DNA of 10,092 nucleotides from assembly GCA_021815655.1 (NCBI GenBank), contig JAKAGJ010000028.1, positions 1 through 10,092 on the forward strand. The letters are read 5' to 3'. The stretch is from Deltaproteobacteria bacterium (lineage in GTDB: Bacteria; Desulfobacterota; Desulfarculia; Desulfarculales; Desulfarculaceae). Numbering within the stretch: position 1 is the stretch's first letter; every line of letters begins with the position of its first letter. The position numbers were made by a program, and so were the translations under genes. The notes beneath the pieces are model-generated. The model had not been told where the DNA came from and did no database searches. It saw nothing but the letters and a program-made list of their open reading frames with translations. Shown one piece after another: positions 1 to 8,298 of the stretch.

Positions 1-95
1 GCCGGCCAGCCCCCCAGCAGGGCCGCCAGGGCCACAAGCAGCAGCGCCGGCGGCCAACGCCGGCCCACGGCCAGGGCCCTGGACCCTGCCCGCAT
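1..95 (-). CDS. N-terminus of an exported or membrane-anchored protein, cut by the left edge
   Basis: Only the first 31 codons are inside the window. They read as a basic N-terminus with five arginines in the first 13 residues, then a hydrophobic stretch at about residues 15-30 (PPALLLVALAALLGGW). This is the pattern of a signal peptide or first membrane helix. The ATG lies 5 bases past the stop codon of the DUF4412-like gene on the same strand, so the two are almost certainly co-transcribed. A possible ribosome site (AGGAAGG) lies inside the end of the upstream gene, about 12 bases from the ATG, which is a little far. The product cannot be named from this much sequence. The close coupling suggests another envelope protein. 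Confidence 0.6.
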   Translation of the reverse strand, partial: MRAGSRALAVGRRWPPALLLVALAALLGGWP

Positions 96-100
96 GGAGG

Positions 101-772
101 CTAGTCGCCTTCCTGACCGGCGCCCTGGCCCATGCCCTGGCCCATGCCACGGCCCATGCCCTTGCCGGGGCGCATGCCCGGAGGCATGCCGCCGGGGCCG
201 AAGCCGGGCATGGAGGCCTTCTGGAAGCCGGAGGGCACCTCGAAGAGGCTGTCGGGCTGGGAGCCCTTGTTGATGTTCTTGTATTCCACGCTCCAGGAGC
301 CGTCCACGGCGGCGGTCTTCACCGGCAGCTTGAGGTCCTGGGCGATCCACTGGTGAACGCTGTGGCTCTGGCCGCCGAACTGGTAATTGATCTCATACTT
401 GATGCAGGGGTGGCCGTCCACCACCTCCTTGCCCAGCTCCTTGCGGCTCACCTCGCCGGGCATCTTCTCGTTGCCTTGGGGTTGCTGGGTGACGTCGGCC
501 ATGCCCTGCAAGGGCATCTCGAAGTAGGACTTCTGGGCCGGGTTGACCATCCACATCACCTTGAGGTCCTGGCGCACGATGTTGTAACCCGGTCCCATGG
601 GGCCGGCCAGGTTGTCCATGCGCACCTTTTTATCCTTGATATATACCTTGCTGGTGGTTTCGCGGCCCATGCCCTTGCGCACCACGTCGGCGGAAAACTC
701 CGTGGCCAGGGCCGCGCCGGCCAGGGTCAGCCCCAGGGAGCACAGACACAGCAGAGACAATATTTTTTTCAT
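101..772 (-). CDS. DUF4412-like exported protein with Gly/Met-rich C-terminal tail
   Basis: A 223-residue secreted protein of unknown function. A signal peptide covers residues 1-23 (KK, then a hydrophobic core, ending A-L-A before TEFSADVV), so the mature protein should be periplasmic or surface-exposed. Residues 24-180 resemble the DUF4412 family: a FSADVV start, a KVYIKDKKVRMD strand pair at 42-53, and a late EYKNI...LFEVPSGF segment. From family knowledge, such proteins are thought to have a beta-sheet fold like the lipoprotein carriers LolA/LolB; no activity is assigned. Residues 188-220 form a low-complexity tail with repeated G-M-G-Q/R and M-P-G units. The start is supported by GGAG 7 bases upstream of the ATG. 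It lies just upstream of, and probably in an operon with, the partial gene at the left edge. The family call is by eye. Confidence 0.8.
   Translation of the reverse strand: MKKILSLLCLCSLGLTLAGAALATEFSADVVRKGMGRETTSKVYIKDKKVRMDNLAGPMGPGYNIVRQDLKVMWMVNPAQKSYFEMPLQGMADVTQQPQGNEKMPGEVSRKELGKEVVDGHPCIKYEINYQFGGQSHSVHQWIAQDLKLPVKTAAVDGSWSVEYKNINKGSQPDSLFEVPSGFQKASMPGFGPGGMPPGMRPGKGMGRGMGQGMGQGAGQEGD
123..158. repeat. 12-bp tandem repeat encoding the GMGQ/GMGR units
   Basis: Three tandem copies of a 12-base unit on the plus strand: CCCTGGCCCATG at 123-134 and again at 135-146 (identical), then CCACGGCCCATG at 147-158 with two differences. The repeat is in frame with the minus-strand DUF4412-like gene and encodes its G-M-G-Q/R tail, so copy-number change would lengthen or shorten the tail by four residues without a frameshift. 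Confidence 0.8.
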
Positions 773-860
773 TTTTTTCTCCGCGACGGGGGCCTGGCGG
801 GTTTCGTCCAGGTCCTTGGTGGGGTTTAAAGCCAGATTTTAGATAGATAGCCTGCGGCCC

Positions 861-889
861 ATTCTAGTGCCCCCGCCGGCCCTCCACAA
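861..889 (-). promoter_or_regulatory. Candidate sigma-70 promoter for the DUF4412-like gene
   Basis: On the minus strand, TTGTGG (884-889) and TAGAAT (861-866) are separated by exactly 17 bases. The -10 matches the consensus at five of six positions, but the -35 at only three. Transcription would start near 854, giving a leader of about 80 bases before the ATG at 772. No operator-like repeat was seen in the leader. Confidence 0.4.
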
Positions 890-952
890 GCAAAAGTTTG
901 AGTTCAAGCGCTCGGCTCCTGGCAAGCGGCGCGGCGGAGCGGCAGAATTGCC

Positions 953-980
953 TTGACGATTGCGCCGATGGTGTTAGCCT
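953..980 (+). promoter_or_regulatory. Weak candidate promoter for dprA
   Basis: TTGACG (953-958, five of six consensus positions) is followed after 16 bases by TAGCCT (975-980, only three of six). If used, transcription would begin about 15 bases before the upstream dprA start codon. The weak -10 makes this tentative. It is the best plus-strand match in the 773-1001 gap. Confidence 0.25.
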
Positions 981-1001
981 CTGGAGCCCATGGAGCCCAG
1001 C

Positions 1002-2102
1002 ATGGCCAACCCGAGGCGGGAAATCCTGGACTGGCTGAGCCTCAGGCTCATCCCCGGGGTGGGCAGCGTCACCTTCGACCGCCTGCGCCGGGCCTTCGGC
1101 TCGCCGGGGGCGGCCCTGGCGGCGCCGCTCAAGGCCCTGTGCAGCCTGGCCGGCCTCAAGGAAGAAGTGGCCCTGGCCGTGCACCGCCGGGCCTTTCAGG
1201 CCCCGCCGGAGCGGGAGCTGGAGCGCCTGGAGAAGCTGGGCGCCAGGGTGGTGACCCTGCTGGACCCCCAGTACCCTCCGCTTTTGGCGCGCATCTACGC
1301 CCCGCCGCCGCTACTCTTTGTGCGCGGCGGCCTGGCCGGCTGCCGGGAGGGCGGGGTGGCCCTGGTGGGTTCGCGGGACATGACTCCCTACGGCCGCCGG
1401 GTCACCGAGGGCCTGGCCCGCGAGCTGGCCCAAGCGGGGGTGAGCGTCGTCTCCGGCCTGGCCCGGGGGGTGGACACCGTGGCCCACCAGGCGTCCCTCA
1501 ATGCCGGCGGGCACTCCGTGGGGGTGCTGGGCTGCGGCCTCAACATCACCTACCCCCCGGAGAACGGGCGCCTCATGGCCCGCCTGGCCCAGGAGGGGGC
1601 GGTCGTCAGCGAGTTCCCCTTGGGCACCCGGCCCCAGGCCGCCAATTTCCCGGTGCGCAACCGCATCATCAGCGGCCTGTCCCGGGCCGTGGTGGTGGTG
1701 GAGGCGGGGCTCAAAAGCGGCTCGCTCATCACCGCCCGCCACGCCCTGGACCAGAACCGCGAGGTGCTGGCGGTGCCCGGGCCGGTGGGCACGCCCAGCA
1801 GCCAGGGCTGCCACGAGCTGATCCGCCAGGGGGCGCGCTTGCTTACCAGCGCCCAGGACCTCCTGGCCCCCGGCGCCCTGCCGCCCCTGGAGACGGATGC
1901 CGCCCCGGCCCCGGTCCAGCCCCCGGAGCTGCCGACCCCGGCCGCCGAGTTGCTGGGGCTCCTGGGCCCCGTGCCGGTGCACGTGGACGTGCTGGTGCGC
2001 GAGAGCGGGCTCAAGCCCCAGGAGGTCACCGCCCTGTTGGTCAACCTGGAAATGGCCGGCCTGGTGGACCAAAGGCCGGGCAAGCATTATATTCGTAGCT
2101 GA
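1002..2102 (+). CDS. dprA: DNA-processing protein DprA (Smf)
   Basis: DprA binds incoming single-stranded DNA in the cytoplasm and loads RecA on it during natural transformation; it is also kept in many species not known to be competent. Numbering from the upstream ATG at 990 (370 residues): an N-terminal helical region (1-100), then the Rossmann-like DprA core with VGSR (126-129), SGLARGVD (155-162), GCGLNITYP (181-189), NFPVRNRIISGLS (219-231) and GSLITARHAL (244-253). A proline-rich linker (297-317) leads to a C-terminal winged-helix domain (318-367). All core motifs are intact and the length is normal. I prefer the ATG at 1002 because it has GGAG six bases upstream; the ATG at 990 has GGAG only three bases away. 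It precedes topA, an arrangement also known from Bacillus (smf-topA). Confidence 0.95.
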   Translation: MANPRREILDWLSLRLIPGVGSVTFDRLRRAFGSPGAALAAPLKALCSLAGLKEEVALAVHRRAFQAPPERELERLEKLGARVVTLLDPQYPPLLARIYAPPPLLFVRGGLAGCREGGVALVGSRDMTPYGRRVTEGLARELAQAGVSVVSGLARGVDTVAHQASLNAGGHSVGVLGCGLNITYPPENGRLMARLAQEGAVVSEFPLGTRPQAANFPVRNRIISGLSRAVVVVEAGLKSGSLITARHALDQNREVLAVPGPVGTPSSQGCHELIRQGARLLTSAQDLLAPGALPPLETDAAPAPVQPPELPTPAAELLGLLGPVPVHVDVLVRESGLKPQEVTALLVNLEMAGLVDQRPGKHYIRS

Positions 2103-2104
2103 GC

Positions 2105-2134
2105 GCCCCCCGTTTGGAGGGGGCAGACTTTTTT
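2105..2134 (+). terminator. Probable intrinsic terminator after dprA
   Basis: A six-pair all-G/C stem (GCCCCC at 2105-2110 with GGGGGC at 2119-2124) encloses an 8-base loop. Four bases later there is a run of six T (2129-2134). It begins just after the dprA stop codon. It would reduce read-through into topA, suggesting topA has its own promoter. The 4-base gap before the T run makes it imperfect. Confidence 0.5.
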
Positions 2135-2213
2135 CGACATGCACCCGGGGCGGCCCCGCCGGCCCCGAACATAAAATGGGCCAGCCCGCGGGCTCCCAGG
2201 ATAGACGACGATC

Positions 2214-4673
<2,460 letters not shown>

Positions 4674-4742
4674 CGGGTCGGGTGGCGCTGTCGCCAGTGC
4701 CCAGGCCGTCGGCTCCCGTTGAGAGGCCGCCGCGATAAGTAT

Positions 4743-4767
4743 GGGAGGGGAACCCGCCCTTGCTTTT
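4743..4767 (+). terminator. Possible intrinsic terminator after topA
   Basis: GGGAGGG (4743-4749) can pair with CCCGCCC (4753-4759) through two G/C triplets separated by one A-G mismatch, with a 3-base loop. TTGCTTTT follows directly (4760-4767). It lies about 70 bases beyond the topA stop and before the next gene. The mismatch and the broken T run make it only a moderate candidate. Confidence 0.4.
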
Positions 4768-4811
4768 CAGTGATTGTGGCTACAGGGCGTTTGAGAAAAT
4801 CGAGGGGAAAA

Positions 4812-5114
4812 ATGGTTCAGTCTAAGGAAGAATTCGTCGCCCTGGCCAAAACCGTGCGCGAAATGTTGAAAACCGACGCATGTGCTGAATGCTCGTGCCC
4901 TAACCTTAGATGTGAGTGGCATGGAGATTGTTATAATTGCATTAGAATATACCGGCACTTTGGCCGGCACGTGCCACGGTGTTTGCAGTTTGTTTTAGAT
5001 AAGAAAATCGCCAGCATCACGGAAGTGGCAAAAAACGAGGGCCAAAAGAAACCGTTAACGCCCGATGAGTATTTCGATTATCTAAATGCGGTGGCGCCAA
5101 AAGAGGACGCATAG
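4812..5114 (+). CDS. Small cysteine-rich protein of unknown function, low-GC
   Basis: A 100-residue soluble protein without signal peptide or membrane segment. Seven cysteines (24, 27, 29, 34, 40, 43, 57) and three histidines (37, 49, 53) cluster in residues 24-57, in a pattern C-x2-C-x-C-P-N-x3-C-x-W-H-G-x-C-x2-C...HVPRC-L. This recalls short Cys-rich proteins of anaerobes carrying a CPN...C..HG.C..C...P.C motif. A zinc or iron-sulfur site is an inference. The C-terminal half is charged and may be a helical adaptor (LTPDEYFDYL). The ATG at 4812 is preceded by GAGGGG four to five bases away; the frame is open further upstream to an ATG at 4719, but that part has no such site and a different composition. 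G+C by hand count is 82 of 180 over 4861-5040, far below both neighbours, suggesting horizontal acquisition or relaxed codon choice. Confidence 0.75.
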   Translation: MVQSKEEFVALAKTVREMLKTDACAECSCPNLRCEWHGDCYNCIRIYRHFGRHVPRCLQFVLDKKIASITEVAKNEGQKKPLTPDEYFDYLNAVAPKEDA

Positions 5115-5150
5115 CAAGTCAAGCCACGGCAATTGTCTTTTCTTTATGTG

Positions 5151-5173
5151 CGGGCGGGGATAATCCCCGCCCG
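5151..5173. terminator. Perfect 10-bp hairpin between convergent genes
   Basis: CGGGCGGGGA (5151-5160) and TCCCCGCCCG (5164-5173) are perfect inverted repeats with a TAA loop. The hairpin sits between the stop of the Cys-rich gene (5114, plus) and the stop of engB (5181, minus), where a bidirectional terminator is expected. Neither strand has a strong T run after the stem, so it may act with Rho or as an mRNA 3'-end stabiliser. Confidence 0.6.
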
Positions 5174-5180
5174 TATTGCC

Positions 5181-5798
5181 TTAATCGCCTTCGGCGGGCG
5201 GCTCGGGGGGGTCCACCAGGGCCTTCAGGCGCGCCCACAGCTCCTCGCGTCCCTGGCCGCTCAACGCCGAGAAGAGCACCGGCTGGGGGTCGTAGGCGAT
5301 GAGCAGCGGGCGCAGCGTGGCCAGGCGGCTGGCGGCCTGGTTGCGGCTGAGCTTGTCGGCCTTGGTCAGCGCCAGCACCACGGCCAGATTCAGGGACTTC
5401 AGCCATTCGAGCAGCATCAGGTCCTCGGATGAGGGCTCGCGCCTTAGGTCCAAGATCACCACCACCCCCCTGAGGGTGGGACGGCCGGTGAGGTAGGACT
5501 CGATCATGCCCCGCCAGCCGGCCTTGACGCTCAAGGGCACCTTGGCGAAGCCATAGCCCGGCAGGTCCACCAGGCGGGCCTGGTCCCCCCCCAGGCTGAA
5601 GAAGTTGATCTGCTGGGTGCAGCCGGGGCGCGCGGAGACCCGCACCAGCTTCTTGCGGCGCAGGAGGGCGTTGATGAGAGAGGACTTGCCCACGTTGGAG
5701 CGCCCGGCAAAGGCCACCTCCGGCGGCCCCAGAGGCGGGTAGGAGGACGGGCGCACCGCGGCGGTGAGGAACTGGGCGTCGTGGGGGACCAGGGGCAT
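5181..5798 (-). CDS. engB: Ribosome biogenesis GTPase EngB (YsxC/YihA)
   Basis: EngB is a small GTPase needed for assembly of the large ribosomal subunit; it is usually essential. The 205 residues match the family length of about 200. The G motifs are in order: G1 GRSNVGKS (32-39), G2 threonine in ARPGCTQQ (Thr61), G3 DLPGYG (78-83), G4 TKAD (145-148) and G5 FSALSGQG (176-183). The start at 5798 is chosen because GGAG lies six bases upstream and because the domain begins as expected from there; the same frame is open further upstream, but that part overlaps the carbonic-anhydrase-like gene in another frame. It lies 92 bases downstream of that gene on the same strand, with a good promoter of its own in the gap. 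It ends at the hairpin shared with the convergent Cys-rich gene. Confidence 0.96.
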   Translation of the reverse strand: MPLVPHDAQFLTAAVRPSSYPPLGPPEVAFAGRSNVGKSSLINALLRRKKLVRVSARPGCTQQINFFSLGGDQARLVDLPGYGFAKVPLSVKAGWRGMIESYLTGRPTLRGVVVILDLRREPSSEDLMLLEWLKSLNLAVVLALTKADKLSRNQAASRLATLRPLLIAYDPQPVLFSALSGQGREELWARLKALVDPPEPPAEGD

Positions 5799-5841
5799 GG
5801 CTGTCTCCAGAAGGTCGGGCCGGGCTGGCCAACCTGGCCTC

Positions 5842-5870
5842 ATCATATCCGCGAGCCTGGCCGGGGGCAA
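5842..5870 (-). promoter_or_regulatory. Candidate sigma-70 promoter for engB
   Basis: On the minus strand, TTGCCC (5865-5870) and TATGAT (5842-5847) are separated by exactly 17 bases. The -35 matches consensus at four of six positions and the -10 at five of six. Transcription would begin near 5835, leaving a leader of about 37 bases before the engB ATG. It would allow engB to be expressed apart from the gene upstream. Confidence 0.5.
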
Positions 5871-5890
5871 GACGGGGTGGGGCGGGGAGG

Positions 5891-6415
5891 CTAATCCAGG
5901 CGCTTGAGCCCTTGGCGACAGCGCCGGGGCAGGTCCTGGTACAGGGCCAGGCCCTCCTCCAGTTGACGCCGCAGGGCCGGCGAAACCGCCTTGCGCGCCT
6001 TGGCCGGATTGCCGGCGGCGATCTGGCCCGCCGCCACCCGCAGGCCCGCCGGCACCATGGCCCCGGCCGCCACCATGGCCCCCTCCTCCAGCACCACCCC
6101 GGGCAGGAGCACCGCGTTCATGCCCACGAAGGAGCGGTCGCCCAACTGGGCGTCGTGCAGGATGGCCCCGTGCCCCACGATCACCCCCGCGCCCAGCCGC
6201 ACCGCGCCGTCCTGGTGGGTGTGGGCCACGGAGTTTTCCTGCATGTTGGAGCCCTGGCCCAGCACGATGCGCCCGAAGTCGCCGCGCAGCACCGCGCCGG
6301 CGCCCACGAAGCATTGGGCCGCGATCTCCACAGCGCCGATGAGCACCGCCTGGGGATGCACGAAGGCCAAGGCATGCACCTGGGGCCTCTTGCCCTCGAA
6401 TTCATAGATGGCCAT
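5891..6415 (-). CDS. Gamma-carbonic-anhydrase-family hexapeptide-repeat protein (YrdA/PaaY-like)
   Basis: A 174-residue left-handed beta-helix protein related to gamma-class carbonic anhydrases, which form trimers with a metal site at each subunit interface. Hexapeptide repeats run through about residues 18-135 (VHPQAVLIGAV, GAGAVLRGDFG, LGAGVIVGHGAILHDA, VGMNAVLLPGV). The metal-binding histidines appear conserved: His65 in NSVAHTH, His82 and His87 in VGHGAILHD. Also present are the family residues Arg44/Asp46 (RGD), N-x-Q-E-N (57-61) and the AGNPAK turn (134-139), followed by a C-terminal helix. GGAGG lies eight bases before the ATG. Many members of this group show little or no carbonic anhydrase activity, so the reaction (CO2 hydration) is not certain. 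It is divergent from lipA and upstream of engB. Confidence 0.9.
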   Translation of the reverse strand: MAIYEFEGKRPQVHALAFVHPQAVLIGAVEIAAQCFVGAGAVLRGDFGRIVLGQGSNMQENSVAHTHQDGAVRLGAGVIVGHGAILHDAQLGDRSFVGMNAVLLPGVVLEEGAMVAAGAMVPAGLRVAAGQIAAGNPAKARKAVSPALRRQLEEGLALYQDLPRRCRQGLKRLD

Positions 6416-6455
6416 GGCGGTTTCCTCCGGGACCTGGGGCGCTTGCGCGGGGTTT

Positions 6456-6464
6456 TGTTATACT
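6456..6464 (+). promoter_or_regulatory. Candidate extended -10 promoter for lipA
   Basis: TGTTATACT contains a TATACT hexamer (five of six consensus) preceded by TG one base away, the extended -10 arrangement that can work without a -35. No -35 match was found 16-18 bases upstream. Transcription would begin near 6471, giving a leader of about 41 bases to the lipA ATG. It overlaps the -10 of the opposite-strand promoter. Confidence 0.4.
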
Positions 6465-6486
6465 CGGGCCAGGACGTGCTTGTTTA
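6457..6486 (-). promoter_or_regulatory. Candidate sigma-70 promoter for the carbonic-anhydrase-like gene
   Basis: On the minus strand, TAAACA (6481-6486, four of six) and TATAAC (6457-6462, five of six) are separated by 18 bases. Transcription would start near 6450, about 35 bases before the ATG at 6415. The -10 shares its bases with the lipA extended -10 on the other strand, so polymerase could occupy only one of the two at a time. Confidence 0.42.
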
Positions 6487-6511
6487 TTACCAGCCCCCGG
6501 AGAGCCGCGCC

Positions 6512-7414
6512 ATGACCTCCCCCCCCACCCGCAAGCCCCCCTGGCTGCGCCGCCGCCTGCCCCTGGCCGGCGGAGCGGCGGGGCTGGAGGCCCAATTGAG
6601 CCGGCAGGGGCTGGGCACCATCTGCCAGGAGGGGCGCTGCCCCAACCGCGCCGAGTGCTTCGGCCGGGGAGTGGCCACCTTCCTGGTGATGGGTCAGGTC
6701 TGCACCCGCGACTGCGGCTTCTGCGCGGTGCGCTCCGGCCGGCCGGAGCCCCTGGACCCCGGGGAGCCGGAGCGCCTGGCCCGCCAGGTGGCGGCCATGG
6801 GCCTGAGCTTCGTGGTGGTCACCTCGGTGACCCGCGATGACCTGCCCGACGGCGGGGCCGCCCACCTGGCCCGGGTGGTGCTGGCCCTGCGCCAGCAATG
6901 CCCGGGGCTGGGGGTGGAACTCTTGGTGCCGGACTTCCGGGGCTCGCGTGAAGCCCTGGCCACGGTGCTGGCCGCCAAGCCCCAGGTGCTGGCCCACAAC
7001 CTGGAGACCGTGGCCCGCCTGAGCCCCGCCCTGCGGCCGGCGGCCCGTTATGCCCGCTCCCTGGAGCTCTTGGCCCGGGTCAAGCAGATAAGCCCGGCCC
7101 AACTCAGCAAGAGCGGGTTGATGCTGGGCCTGGGCGAAACCCGCCAGGAGGTGCTGGCGGCCCTGGGGGACCTGCGCGCCGCCGGCTGCGACCTGCTGAC
7201 CCTGGGTCAGTACCTAAGCCCCGGCGCGCAACACCATCCGGTGGTTGAATATGTCCCCCCCCAGGCCTTTGCCGAGTATGAGCAGGCGGCGCGGCGGCTG
7301 GGTTTCGCCGCCGTGGCCGCCGGTCCCTACGTGCGCAGCTCCTACCTGGCCGAACACTATTACCTCCAGGCCGCCTCCACGGCGGCACCATCGCCGGGGC
7401 GGCCGGGAACCTGA
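6512..7414 (+). CDS. lipA: Lipoyl synthase (radical SAM)
   Basis: LipA inserts two sulfur atoms into protein-bound octanoyl groups to form lipoyl cofactor, used by 2-oxoacid dehydrogenases and the glycine cleavage H protein. In the 300 residues the auxiliary iron-sulfur cluster is marked by Cys38, Cys43 and Cys49 (CQEGRCPNRAEC) and the radical-SAM cluster by Cys64, Cys68 and Cys71 (CTRDCGFC). The C-terminal RSSY (275-278) supplies the serine ligand of the auxiliary cluster. Other family segments are VTSVTRDDLPDGGA (103-116), VLAHNLETV (159-167), KSGLMLGLGE (200-209) and LTLGQYLSP (229-237). The start at 6512 has GGAGAG seven bases upstream; the frame is open far upstream but that part is the antisense of the carbonic-anhydrase-like gene. 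No octanoyltransferase (lipB/lipM) gene lies nearby in the window. Confidence 0.97.
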   Translation: MTSPPTRKPPWLRRRLPLAGGAAGLEAQLSRQGLGTICQEGRCPNRAECFGRGVATFLVMGQVCTRDCGFCAVRSGRPEPLDPGEPERLARQVAAMGLSFVVVTSVTRDDLPDGGAAHLARVVLALRQQCPGLGVELLVPDFRGSREALATVLAAKPQVLAHNLETVARLSPALRPAARYARSLELLARVKQISPAQLSKSGLMLGLGETRQEVLAALGDLRAAGCDLLTLGQYLSPGAQHHPVVEYVPPQAFAEYEQAARRLGFAAVAAGPYVRSSYLAEHYYLQAASTAAPSPGRPGT

Positions 7415-7422
7415 TCCAGGCC

Positions 7423-7977
7423 TTACTGGCCGGCGCCGCTCACCCGGTGGTCGTCGCTGGTGGTCGTGGTGGTGGTGGGCATGTTCACGCCCAGGCCCGC
7501 GCCCTGGCCCTTCTGGCTTTCCCAGGAAAAGGGGCTGCCGCTGCCGTTGCCCACGTTGTTGAGCAGGTAGCGGGGCTGGCCGCCCAGGCTTTCGCCCAAG
7601 AGCCGCATCTCGTGCACCATCCAGCCCGCCGAGCCGGCGGCCAGGACGGCCCCGCCCCAGCGGTTGGCCACCCGCTCCCAGGGGGCCTGGTAGGGCTCCA
7701 GCTTGAGGCTGGCCGGCTGACCCCACAGGCGCAGCTCGGTGCCGCCGGGCAGCACCAGGTCCTTGCCCGGGGGCACCTTCAGCTCAAAGATGGGCCTGGT
7801 TTCGCGCGCCAGGGCCACCTGCCCGTCAATCCAGGCCTTTTCGTCGCTGACCTGTTCCTCCACCTTCAGGGGCTGGCCGGCCTGGTCCAGGCCGGTGGTG
7901 ACGGTCTTGCTGGGGCCGGCGCAGCCAACGCCGGTCAGGGCCAGGGCCGCCAGGGCCAGCATAATCTTCTTGCTCAT
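7423..7977 (-). CDS. Putative lipoprotein of unknown function with a poly-threonine tract
   Basis: A 184-residue predicted lipoprotein. Residues 1-18 form a lipoprotein-type signal (SKKIMLALAALALTGVG) before Cys19, although the residue at -3 is Gly rather than the preferred Leu, so the lipobox is imperfect. The mature part contains a short hydrophobic stretch (108-121, GGAVLAAGSAGWMV) that might contact a membrane. The C-terminal tail is rich in Gly, Ser and Asn and has six consecutive threonines (168-173). I do not recognise a domain. The start is well supported by AAGGAGG six bases before the ATG. The gene is convergent with lipA, with only 8 bases between the stops and no visible terminator. 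No neighbour points to a role. Confidence 0.7.
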   Translation of the reverse strand: MSKKIMLALAALALTGVGCAGPSKTVTTGLDQAGQPLKVEEQVSDEKAWIDGQVALARETRPIFELKVPPGKDLVLPGGTELRLWGQPASLKLEPYQAPWERVANRWGGAVLAAGSAGWMVHEMRLLGESLGGQPRYLLNNVGNGSGSPFSWESQKGQGAGLGVNMPTTTTTTSDDHRVSGAGQ

Positions 7978-8298
7978 GGTTCGCCTCCTTGCCGTTGGGG
8001 GCCGCCCCAGACGGGCAAGCCCCAGGCCTTCATGGTGGCGTCCGCCGGGGAGACCGCCCGCCCCGCCAAGTCAGGAAAACATCTCCTCGCGGCCTGGCCG
8101 CGGCGCCCGTCCGTGCCGGGGCCGGGATTTGACGGCCGAGAGGCATTCATTTTGGCTGCGTTGGGCGGTAATCAATGGTATATAACCATAATTACCGACC
8201 TGTTGACCCCGGTGGCCTCCGGCTCGCCTGTCTGGCGCGGGTAGCTGGTTCTCCCGAGATGCAGACAACACACCCCCTAGCTGGCAGGTGACAGACCC
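7978..8298. other. 321-base gene-free region between divergent genes
   Basis: This stretch separates the minus-strand lipoprotein gene from the plus-strand acyltransferase gene. I see no convincing coding region or RNA gene. It holds the ribosome site of the lipoprotein gene (AAGGAGG next to 7977), an A+T-rich inverted repeat at 8166-8197, a 7-base direct repeat TAGCTGG (8242-8248 and 8278-8284), and the AGGTGA ribosome site of the acyltransferase gene (8286-8291). No well-spaced -35/-10 pair was found on either strand. The only good -10-like bases lie inside the inverted repeat. Confidence 0.6.
8166..8197. repeat. A+T-rich inverted repeat, candidate operator
   Basis: Nested inverted repeats: outer arms CGGTAAT (8166-8172) and ATTACCG (8191-8197), inner arms ATGGT (8175-8179) and ACCAT (8185-8189) around ATATA. 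The dyad spans 32 bases with a 2-versus-1 base asymmetry between the arms. It is an A+T-rich pocket in G+C-rich surroundings and contains TATAAC/TATATA hexamers that could serve as a -10. This suggests a binding site for a dimeric regulator over a promoter. The regulator is unknown. Confidence 0.6.

Noticed and set aside
953..2098. A 381-codon open frame overlapping dprA in another frame
   Set aside because: It is extremely rich in Gly, Pro, Arg and Ala with no recognisable motif, whereas the dprA frame shows every expected DprA motif.
4719..4811. A longer start for the Cys-rich small protein
   Set aside because: The extra 31 residues are Arg/Gly-rich and unlike the rest of the protein, and cross the possible topA terminator; the ATG at 4812 has GAGGGG directly upstream.
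5799..6314. Upstream extension of the engB frame through the carbonic-anhydrase-like gene
   Set aside because: The extension is low-complexity Gly/Ala/Arg-rich sequence overlapping a real gene on the same strand in another frame; GGAG six bases before 5798 fixes the engB start.
6443..6464. TTGCGC and TATACT as a conventional promoter for lipA
   Set aside because: The spacer is only 10 bases, too short for a sigma-70 promoter; the extended -10 reading is preferred.
5912..6511. Upstream extension of the lipA frame antisense to the carbonic-anhydrase-like gene
   Set aside because: It reads the opposite strand of a recognised gene; the lipA start at 6512 has its own ribosome site and normal family length.
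7438..7480. GGT/GTC-rich simple sequence near the lipA end, considered as a repeat element
   Set aside because: It is explained by the Thr-6 codons and neighbouring residues of the lipoprotein gene on the minus strand.
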